In this document: positions 8,221 to 17,170 of the stretch, one piece after another | Layout of the letters: every line of letters starts with the position of its first letter | How positions within the stretch are numbered: the stretch's first letter is position 1 | Origin: Natrinema gari JCM 14663 | GTDB lineage: Archaea; Halobacteriota; Halobacteria; Halobacteriales; Natrialbaceae | Assembly (NCBI RefSeq): GCF_000337175.1 | Contig: NZ_AOIJ01000061.1 | Location: forward strand, 98,198-150,649 | DNA: 52,452 nucleotides | Reading direction: 5' to 3' | Notes under the pieces: generated by a model | Database searches by the model: none | Seen by the model: the letters and a program-made list of their open reading frames with translations, nothing else | Told to the model about the DNA's origin: nothing | Made by a program: the position numbers and the translations under genes

Positions 8221-9057
8221 ATGGGCATCCTCTCTCGGGCCTCCTACGTTATCCGATCGAAGCTCAACTCGGTGCTCAACCGGGCCGAGGATCCGACCGA
8301 AACGCTGGACTACTCCTACGAGCAGATGCGCGACCAACTCCAGCAGGTCAAGCGGGGTATCGCCGATCTCACGACGCAAAAAAAACGTCTCGAGATGCAG
8401 AAACGGCGGCTCGAGGAGAACGTCGAGAAACACAACGATCAGGCACGAACTGCCGTCCAACAGGACCGCGAGGACCTGGCGCGACGCGCCTTAGAGAAGA
8501 AGAAGACGAAGATGAACCAGATCGACGACCTCGAGCGCCAGATTTCGGACCTCCAGAACCAGCAAGACCGGCTGATCGAACAGAAGAACGAACTCCAGAG
8601 CCGCATCGAGGAGTTCCGGACCAAAAAGGAGACGATGAAAGCCCGCCACGAGGCGGCGAAGGCCAGTTCCACCGTTTCGGAGGCGATGACGGCGACCGGC
8701 GAGGAGTTCGAGGACGTCGGCCGCGCCATCGAGCGCGCCGAGGAACAGACCGAGGACATGGAGGCTCGCGCCGCCGCCATGGACGAACTCCACGAGTCCG
8801 GCGCGTTCGACGACGTGCTCTCGGACAAGGACAACATCGATCGCGAACTCGAGCAGCTCTCGACCGACAGCGGCGTCGAGGCCGAACTCGAGACGCTCAA
8901 GTCCGATGTCGGGGCCGACACGGAGGCGGCGTCCGGCGGGGACGCCGAGGCCGACGCGACGGCCGAGGTCGACGAGGACGAACTTACCGACCTCGAGAAC
9001 GGCGATCAGGACGAAGTCGAGGCCGAACTGGCGGAGCTACAGGACGAAGAGAACTAA
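8221..9057 (+). CDS. pspA: PspA/IM30 family membrane-remodelling protein
   Basis: The protein has 278 residues. It starts MGILSRASYVIRSKLN, the amphipathic helix alpha-0 of PspA/Vipp1, followed by AEDPTETLDYSYEQM, which is the conserved hinge. A long coiled coil runs from about residue 35 to 150, very rich in Gln, Lys and Glu. The C-terminal 40 residues are acidic and low in complexity. PspA proteins form ESCRT-III-like filaments on damaged membranes; haloarchaeal homologues rise under salt and membrane stress. ATG 8221 gives the canonical N-terminus. The gene sits directly behind a membrane-tethered regulator. Confidence 0.93.
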   Translation: MGILSRASYVIRSKLNSVLNRAEDPTETLDYSYEQMRDQLQQVKRGIADLTTQKKRLEMQKRRLEENVEKHNDQARTAVQQDREDLARRALEKKKTKMNQIDDLERQISDLQNQQDRLIEQKNELQSRIEEFRTKKETMKARHEAAKASSTVSEAMTATGEEFEDVGRAIERAEEQTEDMEARAAAMDELHESGAFDDVLSDKDNIDRELEQLSTDSGVEAELETLKSDVGADTEAASGGDAEADATAEVDEDELTDLENGDQDEVEAELAELQDEEN

Positions 9058-9274
9058 CTCGAGCGGAGCCGAACTGCTGGGAGAGCGAACGCCCGATCTA
9101 GCAGTGGCTGCAGGACGGACGGGAGCGCGACGGCGGCCGGACTATTGTCATTCGTCCCTCAGTTCAATCGCAGTCGGAGGCCCGTGTACTGACGCGGGGG
9201 GAACGACACGCCCGCCGGTAAGCGGTCCGAATGGAGGAGAAACGGTTACCACCGTTCATGATGAAGTATCCGGT

Positions 9275-9622
9275 ATGAGTGACGAGTCACCGGTCGCGTC
9301 CATCTCGTTGACCGCCCAGGTCGTCCTGCTCGGCGTCGCCGAACTCACCCGCGAGGGCGAGACGCCGGTCCAGACCCACGACCTCCGCCGGCATTGCCAG
9401 CAGCAACTGCCCGCGGTCGACACGGAGGTCGTCGGAACGCTCACCGAAGCCGACGTGATTCGGTCGCTCTACCGACTCGAGGACGAGGACTTCGTCGAGG
9501 AGATCGATCCGGCCGAGACGTCGCCGACCGGCAAGGGACGACCAGCGTACACGCTCGCCATGAGCGTCGAGACCGTCTACGACGAGGTCGCGGATGAACT
9601 CCGCGACGAGGCGGCCGACTGA
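9275..9622 (+). CDS. winged-helix protein
   Basis: The protein has 115 residues, acidic and soluble. The segment SISLTAQVVLLGVAELTREG begins a winged helix; VIRSLYRLEDEDFVEEID near residue 65-80 is the third helix and first wing strand, and SPTGKGRPAYTLAM forms the wing. The G-K-G-R-P-A-Y-x-L wing motif is typical of haloarchaeal PadR-like or DUF7342-like regulators. ATG 9275 is chosen because MSDESPV is a standard haloarchaeal start and the upstream open frame has no coding character. It lies 217 bases behind pspA on the same strand, so it may be part of the same functional group, but a separate promoter is likely. Confidence 0.8.
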   Translation: MSDESPVASISLTAQVVLLGVAELTREGETPVQTHDLRRHCQQQLPAVDTEVVGTLTEADVIRSLYRLEDEDFVEEIDPAETSPTGKGRPAYTLAMSVETVYDEVADELRDEAAD

Positions 9623-9681
9623 CCGCCCTCTCCGGCCGGCGCTCACGCCGTCCGTAGTCGGACGGCCGGCGCTTGCACCGC

Positions 9682-10182
9682 TCACGACGGGGTTCCCAGC
9701 ACGGTGATATCGTAGCCGGCGATGTTCGATGGCGACTCGAGGACGATGACCTGAAACGCCCACGCCGAGTCCCCGTCGAGGTCGCCGGTGCTGGCGAGGT
9801 AGCGCCCGAGGAGGGTGCCGGCGTCGTCGTAGACGCGCGTTCGTACTTCGACGAATTGGAGTCGATCGGCTCCCGTATTCGCAACCGTTCCTTGGATCGT
9901 CGAGCCCAGATAGCCGTCCTCGACGACGAACTCGTGGGTGCGTAGCTCGAGGGGATCGAGCGACGTCACCGAGTTGGTGGGTTGTTGCTGTGCGAGTGCC
10001 GCCGCCGTTGACATCTGGGTCGCGTTCCTGCTGGTGGCGTTACTGACGGTGACGCGTCCCTCCTCGTAGGTCGGCTGGCCGCCGAGGCCGTCGCTGCCGA
10101 GACAGCCGGCAGCCGCGGCCGTGAGTCCGGTCCCGAGCGATGCGAGTACCCGCCGTCGGCCCGTCGGGTCCGATCGGGTCAT
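9682..10182 (-). CDS. Tat-exported lipoprotein with FxLYD-like domain
   Basis: The protein has 166 residues. RRRVLASLGTGLTAAAAGC is a Tat signal with a lipobox; the cysteine near residue 27 would be lipid-modified. The exported domain (about 85-166) has YLGSTIQGTVANTGADRLQF followed by VRTRVYDDAGTLLG and the final VLES strand, which is the FxLYD beta-sandwich pattern seen in many haloarchaeal lipoproteins. The ligand is unknown. A 217-base gap separates it from the divergent membrane-protein pair. Confidence 0.88.
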   Translation of the reverse strand: MTRSDPTGRRRVLASLGTGLTAAAAGCLGSDGLGGQPTYEEGRVTVSNATSRNATQMSTAAALAQQQPTNSVTSLDPLELRTHEFVVEDGYLGSTIQGTVANTGADRLQFVEVRTRVYDDAGTLLGRYLASTGDLDGDSAWAFQVIVLESPSNIAGYDITVLGTPS

Positions 10183-10399
10183 CGCCGGCGGACGGTCGGC
10201 CGTACGTCGATTCCTTCACTAACCATATCCCGGATCGACACCGCGGATACATTTCAGTGTAGGCCTTGAAACGACCGTTCGTCCCTGACGGATCGCTCGA
10301 GTCAGTCGCGTCGGTGGGGGCGGCGTCGATCGCTCCGTGCCGCTGGGAACGGTGTGTGCAACGCAGGCCCTTATTGTCGGGTCGGTGGACGGTACCGCC

Positions 10400-11449
10400 A
10401 TGGGTTCCGCCGAGACCGACGACACGCTCGAGTCCTATGGGGCCGACGTGGGCGGGCAGACAGGGCCATTGGCACGGTTCCACGAGTGGTTCCTAGTTCG
10501 GGGCAACCGATTGGCCGTCACGGCACTGCTCTCAACTGGCATCCTCGCGTTGCTCGTCGCCCTCCACGAACTCGGCGTCATCGAGTTCGTCGATCCGAGC
10601 CCCGTCACGCGCGTCGCAAGCGGCATGATCGCGGGCACGTTCTCGCTCGTGACGCTGGTCGTCTCCGTCAACCAACTCATCCTCTCCCAGGAGTTCGGTG
10701 CGGTGGGGAAAGCAGGCGACCGGTTCGAAAGCGTCGTGGCGTTTCGCGAGGCCGTGGCGGACGAGGCGGCCGTGCCCGCGACACCGACCGCGCCCACGAG
10801 GGTGCTCGAGCTGATCATCGAATCGATCCGGCACGACGCCGTCGAACTCGCGGCCATCGTCGCCGATCACGATGCCGAGGTCCGCGACCCGGTCGTCAGG
10901 TACACCAACGACGTCCAGGAGCGGGCCGACCGAGTCGACAACACGCTCGAGAAGTCGGCGTTCGGGACGTTCTCGGCCGTGTCGGCGGCGATCAACTACG
11001 ACGAGGCCTGGCAGCTGTACGTCGCGACCCATCTGCGCAACGCCCACGACGATTCGCTGTCGCCGGCTGCAACGGACCAGTTCGACGAACTGATCGACGA
11101 TCTGAAACTGTTCAGCGTGGCCCGGGAGCAGTTCAAGACGACGTACCTGCAGCGGGAGCTCACCCGGTTCTCACAGCTCACGATCTACTGTGGGGTGCCG
11201 TCGATCCTGTCGGCGATCCTCGTCGGGCTCCTCTACGCCGACGTCGCCGGCCCGAACGTCAGTGCGGCCGCGCTCCCCTACGTCGTGAGCGCGTTGATCG
11301 TCGTCGTCCTCTTGCCGCTGGCGCTGCTCGTCTCCTACATCCTCCGGACCGCGACCGTCACGCGCCGCACCGTGTCGGTCGGTCCGATGATTCCGCAAAA
11401 GGACCCCGACAAAGGCCCCTTCGACGTGACCTACGGGGAGGAACGGTAG
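10400..11449 (+). CDS. four-helix membrane protein, paralogue A
   Basis: The protein has 349 residues. Membrane helices lie at about 38-60, 72-95, 258-280 and 288-315, with a large soluble region of about 160 residues between the pairs. The second helix ends in VSVNQLILSQEFGAVG, and the start of the third is preceded by LFSVAREQFKTTYLQREL. Both motifs recur in the next gene. ATG 10400 is selected over an in-frame ATG 63 bases upstream because MGSAETDD has normal haloarchaeal character. The overall layout suggests a small channel or a membrane-domain organiser, but no transport motif is seen. No function can be named. Confidence 0.85.
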   Translation: MGSAETDDTLESYGADVGGQTGPLARFHEWFLVRGNRLAVTALLSTGILALLVALHELGVIEFVDPSPVTRVASGMIAGTFSLVTLVVSVNQLILSQEFGAVGKAGDRFESVVAFREAVADEAAVPATPTAPTRVLELIIESIRHDAVELAAIVADHDAEVRDPVVRYTNDVQERADRVDNTLEKSAFGTFSAVSAAINYDEAWQLYVATHLRNAHDDSLSPAATDQFDELIDDLKLFSVAREQFKTTYLQRELTRFSQLTIYCGVPSILSAILVGLLYADVAGPNVSAAALPYVVSALIVVVLLPLALLVSYILRTATVTRRTVSVGPMIPQKDPDKGPFDVTYGEER

Positions 11450-11538
11450 CCGCTCCCGGTCGGCGAGTCTCACCTTTCGGTCTGCCCGCACCCCGCGTGG
11501 GTATTTTACCCGTCGTTGTCATCCGTGTTTCACACGCA

Positions 11539-12567
11539 ATGAGCGAATCGGACTCGAGCGGCGTGTTGAGTCAACGGCCCGGCGTCGGCGGGCTGCGGCT
11601 GTGGGTGTTGCTCCGGATGGGGCGGTGGCTGTTCACGGCGGTCGTGTTGGTGGCCGTCTTCGCCGTGCTGGTCCTCGCCAGTCGACTTGGACTGACGCCC
11701 CTGCGCATCATCGTCGTGCAACACAACGGTACGTTCTGGATCTTCTCGGCGTTCATCGGCGCGATCATCACGGGGACATCGATCGTCGTCACGATCAACC
11801 AACTGGTGCTGTCCCAGGAACTCGGCGCGGTCGGCGACCAGCGAGAACGCATGCAGGCTGCCATGGCGTTTCGCAGCGATACCGAGACCGCCCTTGACGA
11901 CGAGGAGATCACCCCGCCGGAACCCGCGGCCTTCCTCTACGAACTCGTCGACGGTATCGAACGGGAAGCAAACGAGTTCGAGTCGACGGTGGCGGCCGAT
12001 CACGGCGACGAGATTCAGGCGACCGTCGCCGACTACGTGGCGGACGTCACCGAAAACGCACGGGTCGTCAAGGGCGACCTCGAGAACGCACAGTTCGGTT
12101 CGTTCGACGTGGTCTGGAACGCGCTCAACTTCAACTACTCCCGGAAGATCCACGACGCGCGGACGATCCGCGCCGACTACAGCGACGAACTGTCGGACGA
12201 GGCCGACGACGAGATCGACGACATAATCGAGGTACTGACGTTGTTCGGGCCGGCCCGCGAGCACTTCAAGACGCTGTACTTCCAGTGGGAACTGATCAAC
12301 CTCTCGCGGGCGCTCCTCTATATTTCCGTGCCCGCGCTGGCGGTGATGGGAGTCCTGATGATGTACATCGACGGCAGCACGTTCTCCGGGACGGTGCTGG
12401 GTATCGACACCCTCGTCTGGTTGACGAGCGCGGGGTTCGTCGTCGGCCTCGCGCCTTTCGTCGTCTTCATGGCTTTTATCCTCCGGATTGCGACCGTCGC
12501 CAAGCGGACCCTCGCCATGGGACCCTTTATCCTCCGGGAGTCCGAACGCGACGAGGATCTCGGCTGA
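11539..12567 (+). CDS. four-helix membrane protein, paralogue B
   Basis: The protein has 342 residues and the same layout as its upstream neighbour: two N-terminal helices, a soluble middle, two C-terminal helices. Shared motifs are INQLVLSQELGAVG after the second helix, FGSFDVVWNALNF in the middle, and LFGPAREHFKTLYFQWEL before the third helix. The tail RIATVAKRTLAMGPFI parallels RTATVTRRTVSVGPMI in the first copy. The two are clearly a tandem duplication that has diverged, probably to form a hetero-oligomer. ATG 11539 follows an 89-base gap. Confidence 0.85.
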   Translation: MSESDSSGVLSQRPGVGGLRLWVLLRMGRWLFTAVVLVAVFAVLVLASRLGLTPLRIIVVQHNGTFWIFSAFIGAIITGTSIVVTINQLVLSQELGAVGDQRERMQAAMAFRSDTETALDDEEITPPEPAAFLYELVDGIEREANEFESTVAADHGDEIQATVADYVADVTENARVVKGDLENAQFGSFDVVWNALNFNYSRKIHDARTIRADYSDELSDEADDEIDDIIEVLTLFGPAREHFKTLYFQWELINLSRALLYISVPALAVMGVLMMYIDGSTFSGTVLGIDTLVWLTSAGFVVGLAPFVVFMAFILRIATVAKRTLAMGPFILRESERDEDLG

Positions 12568-12738
12568 GTCGGCCGCCGTCGCCGGCGTCCGGTCGCTTCC
12601 TGCAGTGGCTGTTTCCGAGGCAGTGTGGACTCGTCCAGTCGGCCGACGAACACGACGATTCTGACTCGCTCGAGCGGCCGTCGGGACGACGATCGGCGAT
12701 CCCCGCCATTGGTCTGCCTGCGGCGGCTACCGACGGCC

Positions 12739-12962
12739 GTGATCGTCGTCATCTGCGGACCGCCGGGTGCGGGCAAGACCACGATTACGGCCCGCGTCCG
12801 CGCTCGACTCGCGGAACGCGGCGTTCGAGTCCGGACGGGTCACTCGGACGACTTCTCGAGGCGGATCTACGAGCGACTGGCAGAGCGGGTCGCCGACGCG
12901 CCCGACCGCGGTCACGCTGGCCGACGGGACGTTTTACCGGCGGAAGTGGCGGACGACGGGAC
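12739..12962 (+). pseudogene. broken P-loop kinase (adenylyl-sulfate-kinase-like)
   Basis: From a GTG at 12739 the frame reads VIVVICGPPGAGKTT, a Walker A P-loop, then RTGHSDDFSRRIYERL, as in small haloarchaeal AAA/kinase proteins. About 50 codons later, between roughly 12,890 and 12,920, the match moves to another frame: LADGTFYRRKW, the expected continuation in that family. It then stops matching about 75 codons in, whereas the family runs to about 160-180 residues. So there is one frameshift and a missing C-terminal half. The kinase would be inactive. Confidence 0.65.
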
Positions 12963-13100
12963 CTGCACAGCCGTCAGCGACACAGGAACACCACCCCGAC
13001 GGAGCAAACGGCATCAGCCGTGAGCGAGTAGGGTCGAGAGGAAGGTACGGGGAGAGTGCGCTACGTTTAGGTACCTTGAGGGGCCGTATTCGACTACTAG

Positions 13101-13382
13101 ATGCCAATTCAGCGTCGGATGCAGTTTGTGCATGGGCAGATCGCATGGATGATCGCGACAGTCCTTGTGCTCACACTGTTGAACGCGCTGTCCTACGAGT
13201 TGGTTTTCGTCCTCTCACTCATCGGATTCCTGATTATCACGGAGCTAACGGCCCCATTCAACGTCACACCGACATGGCGACGTCGGCTCCGTTGGCTTAT
13301 TCTGCTCGGCCTCGCCGGCTTCGCAGTCATCGTGGTGCGACGGATTCTCGACATTCTGCCACCGGAGGTAATTCCGGCATGA
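13101..13382 (+). CDS. small two-to-three-helix membrane protein of the MoxR operon
   Basis: The protein has 93 residues, with hydrophobic segments at about 13-50 (probably two helices split by YELV) and 66-83. The loop between carries RRRLRW, likely cytosolic. It heads an operon with a DUF4350 protein and a MoxR ATPase, 46 bases before the former. In haloarchaea a short membrane protein commonly leads this cluster (DUF7269-like from memory, unchecked). A weak TATA-like TTTAGGTA lies about 27 bases upstream. Confidence 0.78.
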   Translation: MPIQRRMQFVHGQIAWMIATVLVLTLLNALSYELVFVLSLIGFLIITELTAPFNVTPTWRRRLRWLILLGLAGFAVIVVRRILDILPPEVIPA

Positions 13383-13428
13383 GTCTCACTCATGCACTCC
13401 GTCTCACCCGAGCCACGAAGGTGATCCA

Positions 13429-14538
13429 ATGAGCCGGCTTGGCGACGGCAGAATCGACTGGCCGCGAATCCTGTTGCTCGCACTTACCATCACCGTACTC
13501 GTCACACTAGGCACCGTGGCCGCGACGTCGTCGACTGCATTCGGCCCGTACAATCCATCTTGGGATGGATCGTCTGACTTCCGGCAGGATGCTGCGGATG
13601 ATCCCACAGTCGAGAGTCATCTATCGAGTGACACCGCCCGGTACGATGAACTGTCGGCCAACGAGACGGTCACATTTGTTATCGCGCCAGACGAACCCTA
13701 TGAGAGAGAGGACGCTGAACGGGTCAGGGATTTCGTCACTCAAGGTGGCATGCTAGTCGTCCTCGGGAGCACCGGTGAGCCAGGAAACGAACTGCTGGCT
13801 GAGATCGGTGCCGAGGCACGGATTGACGGGCAACTTCTCCGTGACGAACGTCACCACTTCCGGGGGCCAACGATGCCGGTCGCGACGAGCGTTGAGAACC
13901 ATACGCTCACGACGGATATTAATCAGCTGTCGCTCAACTACGGAACTGCGGTCGAACCAGGAAACGCAACAGTGATAGTAGCGACCAGCGACTTCGCATA
14001 CCTCGGCCCTGAGGATGACGAGCTAGACAATCAGGACGAACTCAGATCATATCCGGTCGCCACCGTCGAAAACGTCAGCAAGGGCAAGGTGGTCGTCGTC
14101 GGTGACCCAAGCATCACGATCAACGCAATGTACGGTGAACCGGACAATGCCGCGTTCGTGCGCGGTTTGTATGCTGATGCCGATCATGTGATCTTCGACC
14201 GCTCGCATGGTTCCGGAGTCCCTCCGTTGGCCGCTGTGCTGCTGGTGATCCGGCGCTCACCATTGTTACAGCTACTCGTAGGTACTGTTGGGATCGGATT
14301 TGTCGCAGCACTCTCTCGGATTCGGGTCACGTCTCCACTCGAGACGGTGCAGTCCTGGTTGCCTGCGCGGTTCCAGTCCGCCAGGAATCGCAATCGTGGA
14401 ACGAACGGTCCTGGACTTTCAACTGCCGAACGCGCCGACCTCCTCCGCAGACGGCACCCCGACTGGGATAGGGAGCAGATCCAGCGCGTGATAACAGCGC
14501 TTAACCATCCCGGTTCGGAAGATGAGACAGACGAATGA
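13429..14538 (+). CDS. DUF4350 domain membrane protein
   Basis: The protein has 369 residues. A membrane helix at about 12-34 is followed by an extracytoplasmic domain of about 230 residues with VTFVIAPDEPYEREDAERVRDF and GGMLVVLGSTGEPGN, the GATase-like fold of DUF4350, and GKVVVVGDPSITIN near 228-241. A second helix at about 270-298 leads to a basic cytosolic tail ending in a short helix RADLLRRRHPDWDREQ. DUF4350 proteins are regularly encoded beside MoxR and DUF58 genes and are thought to work with them in envelope-associated complexes. The 3' end overlaps the moxR start by four bases (ATGA), which shows translational coupling. Confidence 0.9.
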   Translation: MSRLGDGRIDWPRILLLALTITVLVTLGTVAATSSTAFGPYNPSWDGSSDFRQDAADDPTVESHLSSDTARYDELSANETVTFVIAPDEPYEREDAERVRDFVTQGGMLVVLGSTGEPGNELLAEIGAEARIDGQLLRDERHHFRGPTMPVATSVENHTLTTDINQLSLNYGTAVEPGNATVIVATSDFAYLGPEDDELDNQDELRSYPVATVENVSKGKVVVVGDPSITINAMYGEPDNAAFVRGLYADADHVIFDRSHGSGVPPLAAVLLVIRRSPLLQLLVGTVGIGFVAALSRIRVTSPLETVQSWLPARFQSARNRNRGTNGPGLSTAERADLLRRRHPDWDREQIQRVITALNHPGSEDETDE

Positions 14539-15572
14539 GCGGTACCACTGATTTGGCCGACGGGACGAGCGGCGATCCCGAAGCCATCTATGACTCGCTT
14601 CGCAGGGAGATCGACCGCGTTCTCATCGGCAATGACGAGGCCGTCGAGTATTTGGCGGTCGCGTTACTGACCCGTGGACATCTCCTGCTTGAGGGGGTCC
14701 CAGGTATCGCTAAGACGACGCTTGCGAACCTTTTCGCGCGGACGACTGGCCTGGAATACAACCGGGTTCAGATGACGCCCGACACCCTCCCGGCCGATAT
14801 TACGGGCACGCACATCTATCGACAGGGTGCAGGAACGTTCGAACTCCAGCGCGGCCCCGTCTTCGCAAACCTCGTGGTTGCTGACGAAATCAATCGCGCG
14901 ACGCCGAAAACCCAGAGCGCATTGCTCGAGGCGATGGAAGAGCGTCGCGTGACCATCGAGGGTGAAACGCTTTCGTTGCCGGATCCGTTTATCGTTGTCG
15001 CGACCCAGAACCCGATTGAGGCCGAAGGGGTGTTCCAACTCCCAGAAGCGCAGCGTGACCGCTTCCAATTTAAGCTGACACTCGATCTGCTGGAGCGAAC
15101 GGACGAACGAGAGTTGCTCGACCGATTCGATGACAATCCGGAACTCGGTCCTGACGATGTCGAGCAAGTCATCGAGCCACAGAAACTCGTCGATGCACGC
15201 CAGACCGTTCAAGCAGTCCACGTCGCACCGGCTGTCAAGGAGTACGTGCTTGATCTCGTTGCTGCGACGCGATCGCATGCTGATGTCGAACACGGTGCCT
15301 CACCGCGTGCGACGCTGGCATTTCTCAACGGTGCCAAGGCACGCGCCGCTATCCGTGGCCGCGACTATGCAATTCCCGATGACGTAAAGACGATGGCTAA
15401 ACCGGTACTGCGTCATCGGCTCGTGTTGAGTACCAGTGCCGATCTGAGCGATGTCGATCCCGATGCTATCGTCGCAGAGATCGTCGATACGGTCGAACCG
15501 CCGGGAGCGGAGACGAAGCAGGCATTCGAACCAGCCGCAGCAAGCGACAGCGACGAGACGGATCTCGAGTAA
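14535..15572 (+). CDS. MoxR family AAA+ ATPase
   Basis: The protein has 345 residues, normal for the family. Walker A GVPGIAKT is at 54-61, and Walker B LVVADEINRATPKTQ at 113-127 is the MoxR signature. ATQNPIEAEGVFQLPEAQRDRF near 158-180 holds sensor 1 and the arginine finger. The C-terminal lid follows, with SPRATLAFLNGAKARA near 257-272. MoxR ATPases act as chaperones that help assemble or activate partner proteins bearing VWA or DUF58 domains. The partner DUF58 gene is present on the opposite strand (17167-18726). It is co-translated with DUF4350. Confidence 0.95.
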   Translation: MSGTTDLADGTSGDPEAIYDSLRREIDRVLIGNDEAVEYLAVALLTRGHLLLEGVPGIAKTTLANLFARTTGLEYNRVQMTPDTLPADITGTHIYRQGAGTFELQRGPVFANLVVADEINRATPKTQSALLEAMEERRVTIEGETLSLPDPFIVVATQNPIEAEGVFQLPEAQRDRFQFKLTLDLLERTDERELLDRFDDNPELGPDDVEQVIEPQKLVDARQTVQAVHVAPAVKEYVLDLVAATRSHADVEHGASPRATLAFLNGAKARAAIRGRDYAIPDDVKTMAKPVLRHRLVLSTSADLSDVDPDAIVAEIVDTVEPPGAETKQAFEPAAASDSDETDLE

Positions 15573-15674
15573 ACTGCTTCGGATCAAGTCCGTTGGATCC
15601 ATCTCGAAAGTTCCGTGAGCGAGACTCACTCCAACGTGAGTTCATCTCTCGTTGTCGTTCTCGGCTGCCGTGTT

Positions 15675-16589
15675 TCACTTCTCAGTGAGAGCAGTCTCGT
15701 CCGAAACTTCTTCCGTACTCTCCTGCCACCGGCAGGTGACTAGCCAGTCTGCTCGTTCAGTGGCGGGTGTGACCTCGAGTCGGATTGGCCGCTCGAGCCC
15801 CGTGACGAGCCCGACTGCGAGAAATGAGACGATCGGATGGTCAAAGCGGTCAAGATTGCCGAACGCGCTATCGTCGATGGCGACGGTGATGCGGTTGGAG
15901 GCGACATCGATGTCTGGCTCGGCACCGCCTGCGAGTTCGAACTGCTCGACGAGGCCGTCAGCGAGCTGGGTTGCAAGCGGCGTCGGCGTAGTCGCAAACT
16001 CGTCGGTCAGCGTCCGCTCGAATTCTTCGAGCAGCGGTGCGCCAGTGGGCGCAAGAACAAGTCCACGGTGTTCAGAGTCCGTCAGGATCGGCCCCTCACG
16101 GTTGTCAAGCGTGGGCAGTTCATCGGTCATCCGCTGGGGGACATATAAGCGCACACCCGCGGCGTCGTCAGGGAGGTAGACGCAATCGTTGCTCAGGCCG
16201 AGTTCTCCGGCGATTGCGGCCTCGTTGGCTGCCATCGCAGCATAGATCCGTTCACCGACATCCGCAGCGACAAACGACCCTGGTGTCAAGTAGTAGGTGA
16301 GTACCCCACCAAACAGACCCACGGAAGCGAGTGCGAAAAGTACCTCCCGGCCATCAGGCAAGAGGACTGCGGCGAGGGCCGCACAGGTACCAACGAGGGC
16401 TAGTCCCGCTGCAGTGCGACGGTATTGCGAGTGCTTGGTGCGAGCATACTCGGCCCGTAACCGCTCGTTTTCCGCCTCTAGAAGTTCCGTCCGCGCCGCG
16501 AGTTCGAGCCGGTTAGTGTCCACCTCGTCTGCTCGGTCAGCATCCGAGTCGGTCGTCGTCTCGCTCAGATCAACATCACTCGTATTCAT
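15675..16589 (-). CDS. membrane protein of the DUF58 operon
   Basis: The protein has 304 residues. An N-terminal acidic region contains a coiled coil (ELLEAENERLRAEYARTKHS, about 34-53). Two close membrane helices follow at about 60-77 and 82-100. The remaining 200 residues are soluble, with YLPDDAAGVRLYVPQRM and an alternating sheet/helix pattern; no catalytic motif is visible. Its ATG overlaps the end of the upstream gene by four bases, so it is the last gene of a three-gene operon behind DUF58. I do not recognise a named family with confidence. Confidence 0.85.
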   Translation of the reverse strand: MNTSDVDLSETTTDSDADRADEVDTNRLELAARTELLEAENERLRAEYARTKHSQYRRTAAGLALVGTCAALAAVLLPDGREVLFALASVGLFGGVLTYYLTPGSFVAADVGERIYAAMAANEAAIAGELGLSNDCVYLPDDAAGVRLYVPQRMTDELPTLDNREGPILTDSEHRGLVLAPTGAPLLEEFERTLTDEFATTPTPLATQLADGLVEQFELAGGAEPDIDVASNRITVAIDDSAFGNLDRFDHPIVSFLAVGLVTGLERPIRLEVTPATERADWLVTCRWQESTEEVSDETALTEK

Positions 16590-17170
16590 ATGTCAGTGGT
16601 GGGTTCAGTCGTCGGGTTGGCGGTCGTCTCGGTATTCGTCTCGGTGGTTGACTCGTCGGTCTGATCAGTGTCGATCTGGCGTGCCTGCTTTCCGTCTTCG
16701 TGATCTGGAACCAGTCCGAGTCGAACACGCTCGAGTCGGTGGAGACCATACGAGGCGCTTGTGAGGAGAACGATCACCGTTGCAGCGGCCATATAGATCG
16801 GCTGTGAGTCGACGACGAGCCACGCAGCGCCCGCCAGCGTGAGTGCGCTCGTGATCGCGACGAGCGTGATGCGACCTGGGCTCTCAGTCCACGCGATTGG
16901 CGCGAGGAGGACGGCAATGAACGTGGCTTCGACGATGACGAACGGGAGTGGATCGATCCCGTCCGGGAAGGATACGACGAGCGCAACGTGACCGGCTGCA
17001 AGCGCGTATGGCATCCCAAGCAGGTAACCAACGAGTGCCGTCGCGATCCCTGCGAGCGCGCCAAGTGGGCCAGCGACGGCACCGAACGCAACGACGATCG
17101 CAGCGAGAGAGATGACGGTTGCCCAGTCGCGTCCAGTCGCGGCCGGGACCGTATTGATTCGGGCGGTCAC
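16586..17170 (-). CDS. polytopic membrane protein of the DUF58 operon
   Basis: The protein has 194 residues with about five to six hydrophobic helices between 15 and 145, for example TVISLAAIVVAFGAVAGPLG and ITLVAITSALTLAGAAWLVV. The tail of about 40 residues is cytosolic and rich in Thr and Glu. It overlaps both neighbours by four bases (17167-17170 and 16586-16589), so translation of all three is coupled. This small membrane component is a common companion of haloarchaeal DUF58 genes; its role is unknown. Confidence 0.85.
   Translation of the reverse strand: MTARINTVPAATGRDWATVISLAAIVVAFGAVAGPLGALAGIATALVGYLLGMPYALAAGHVALVVSFPDGIDPLPFVIVEATFIAVLLAPIAWTESPGRITLVAITSALTLAGAAWLVVDSQPIYMAAATVIVLLTSASYGLHRLERVRLGLVPDHEDGKQARQIDTDQTDESTTETNTETTANPTTEPTTDI

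Noticed and set aside
10354-11530. An upstream extension of the second four-helix gene
   Set aside because: The part before 11539 is Arg-rich and overlaps the first paralogue in another frame. The real start is ATG 11539.
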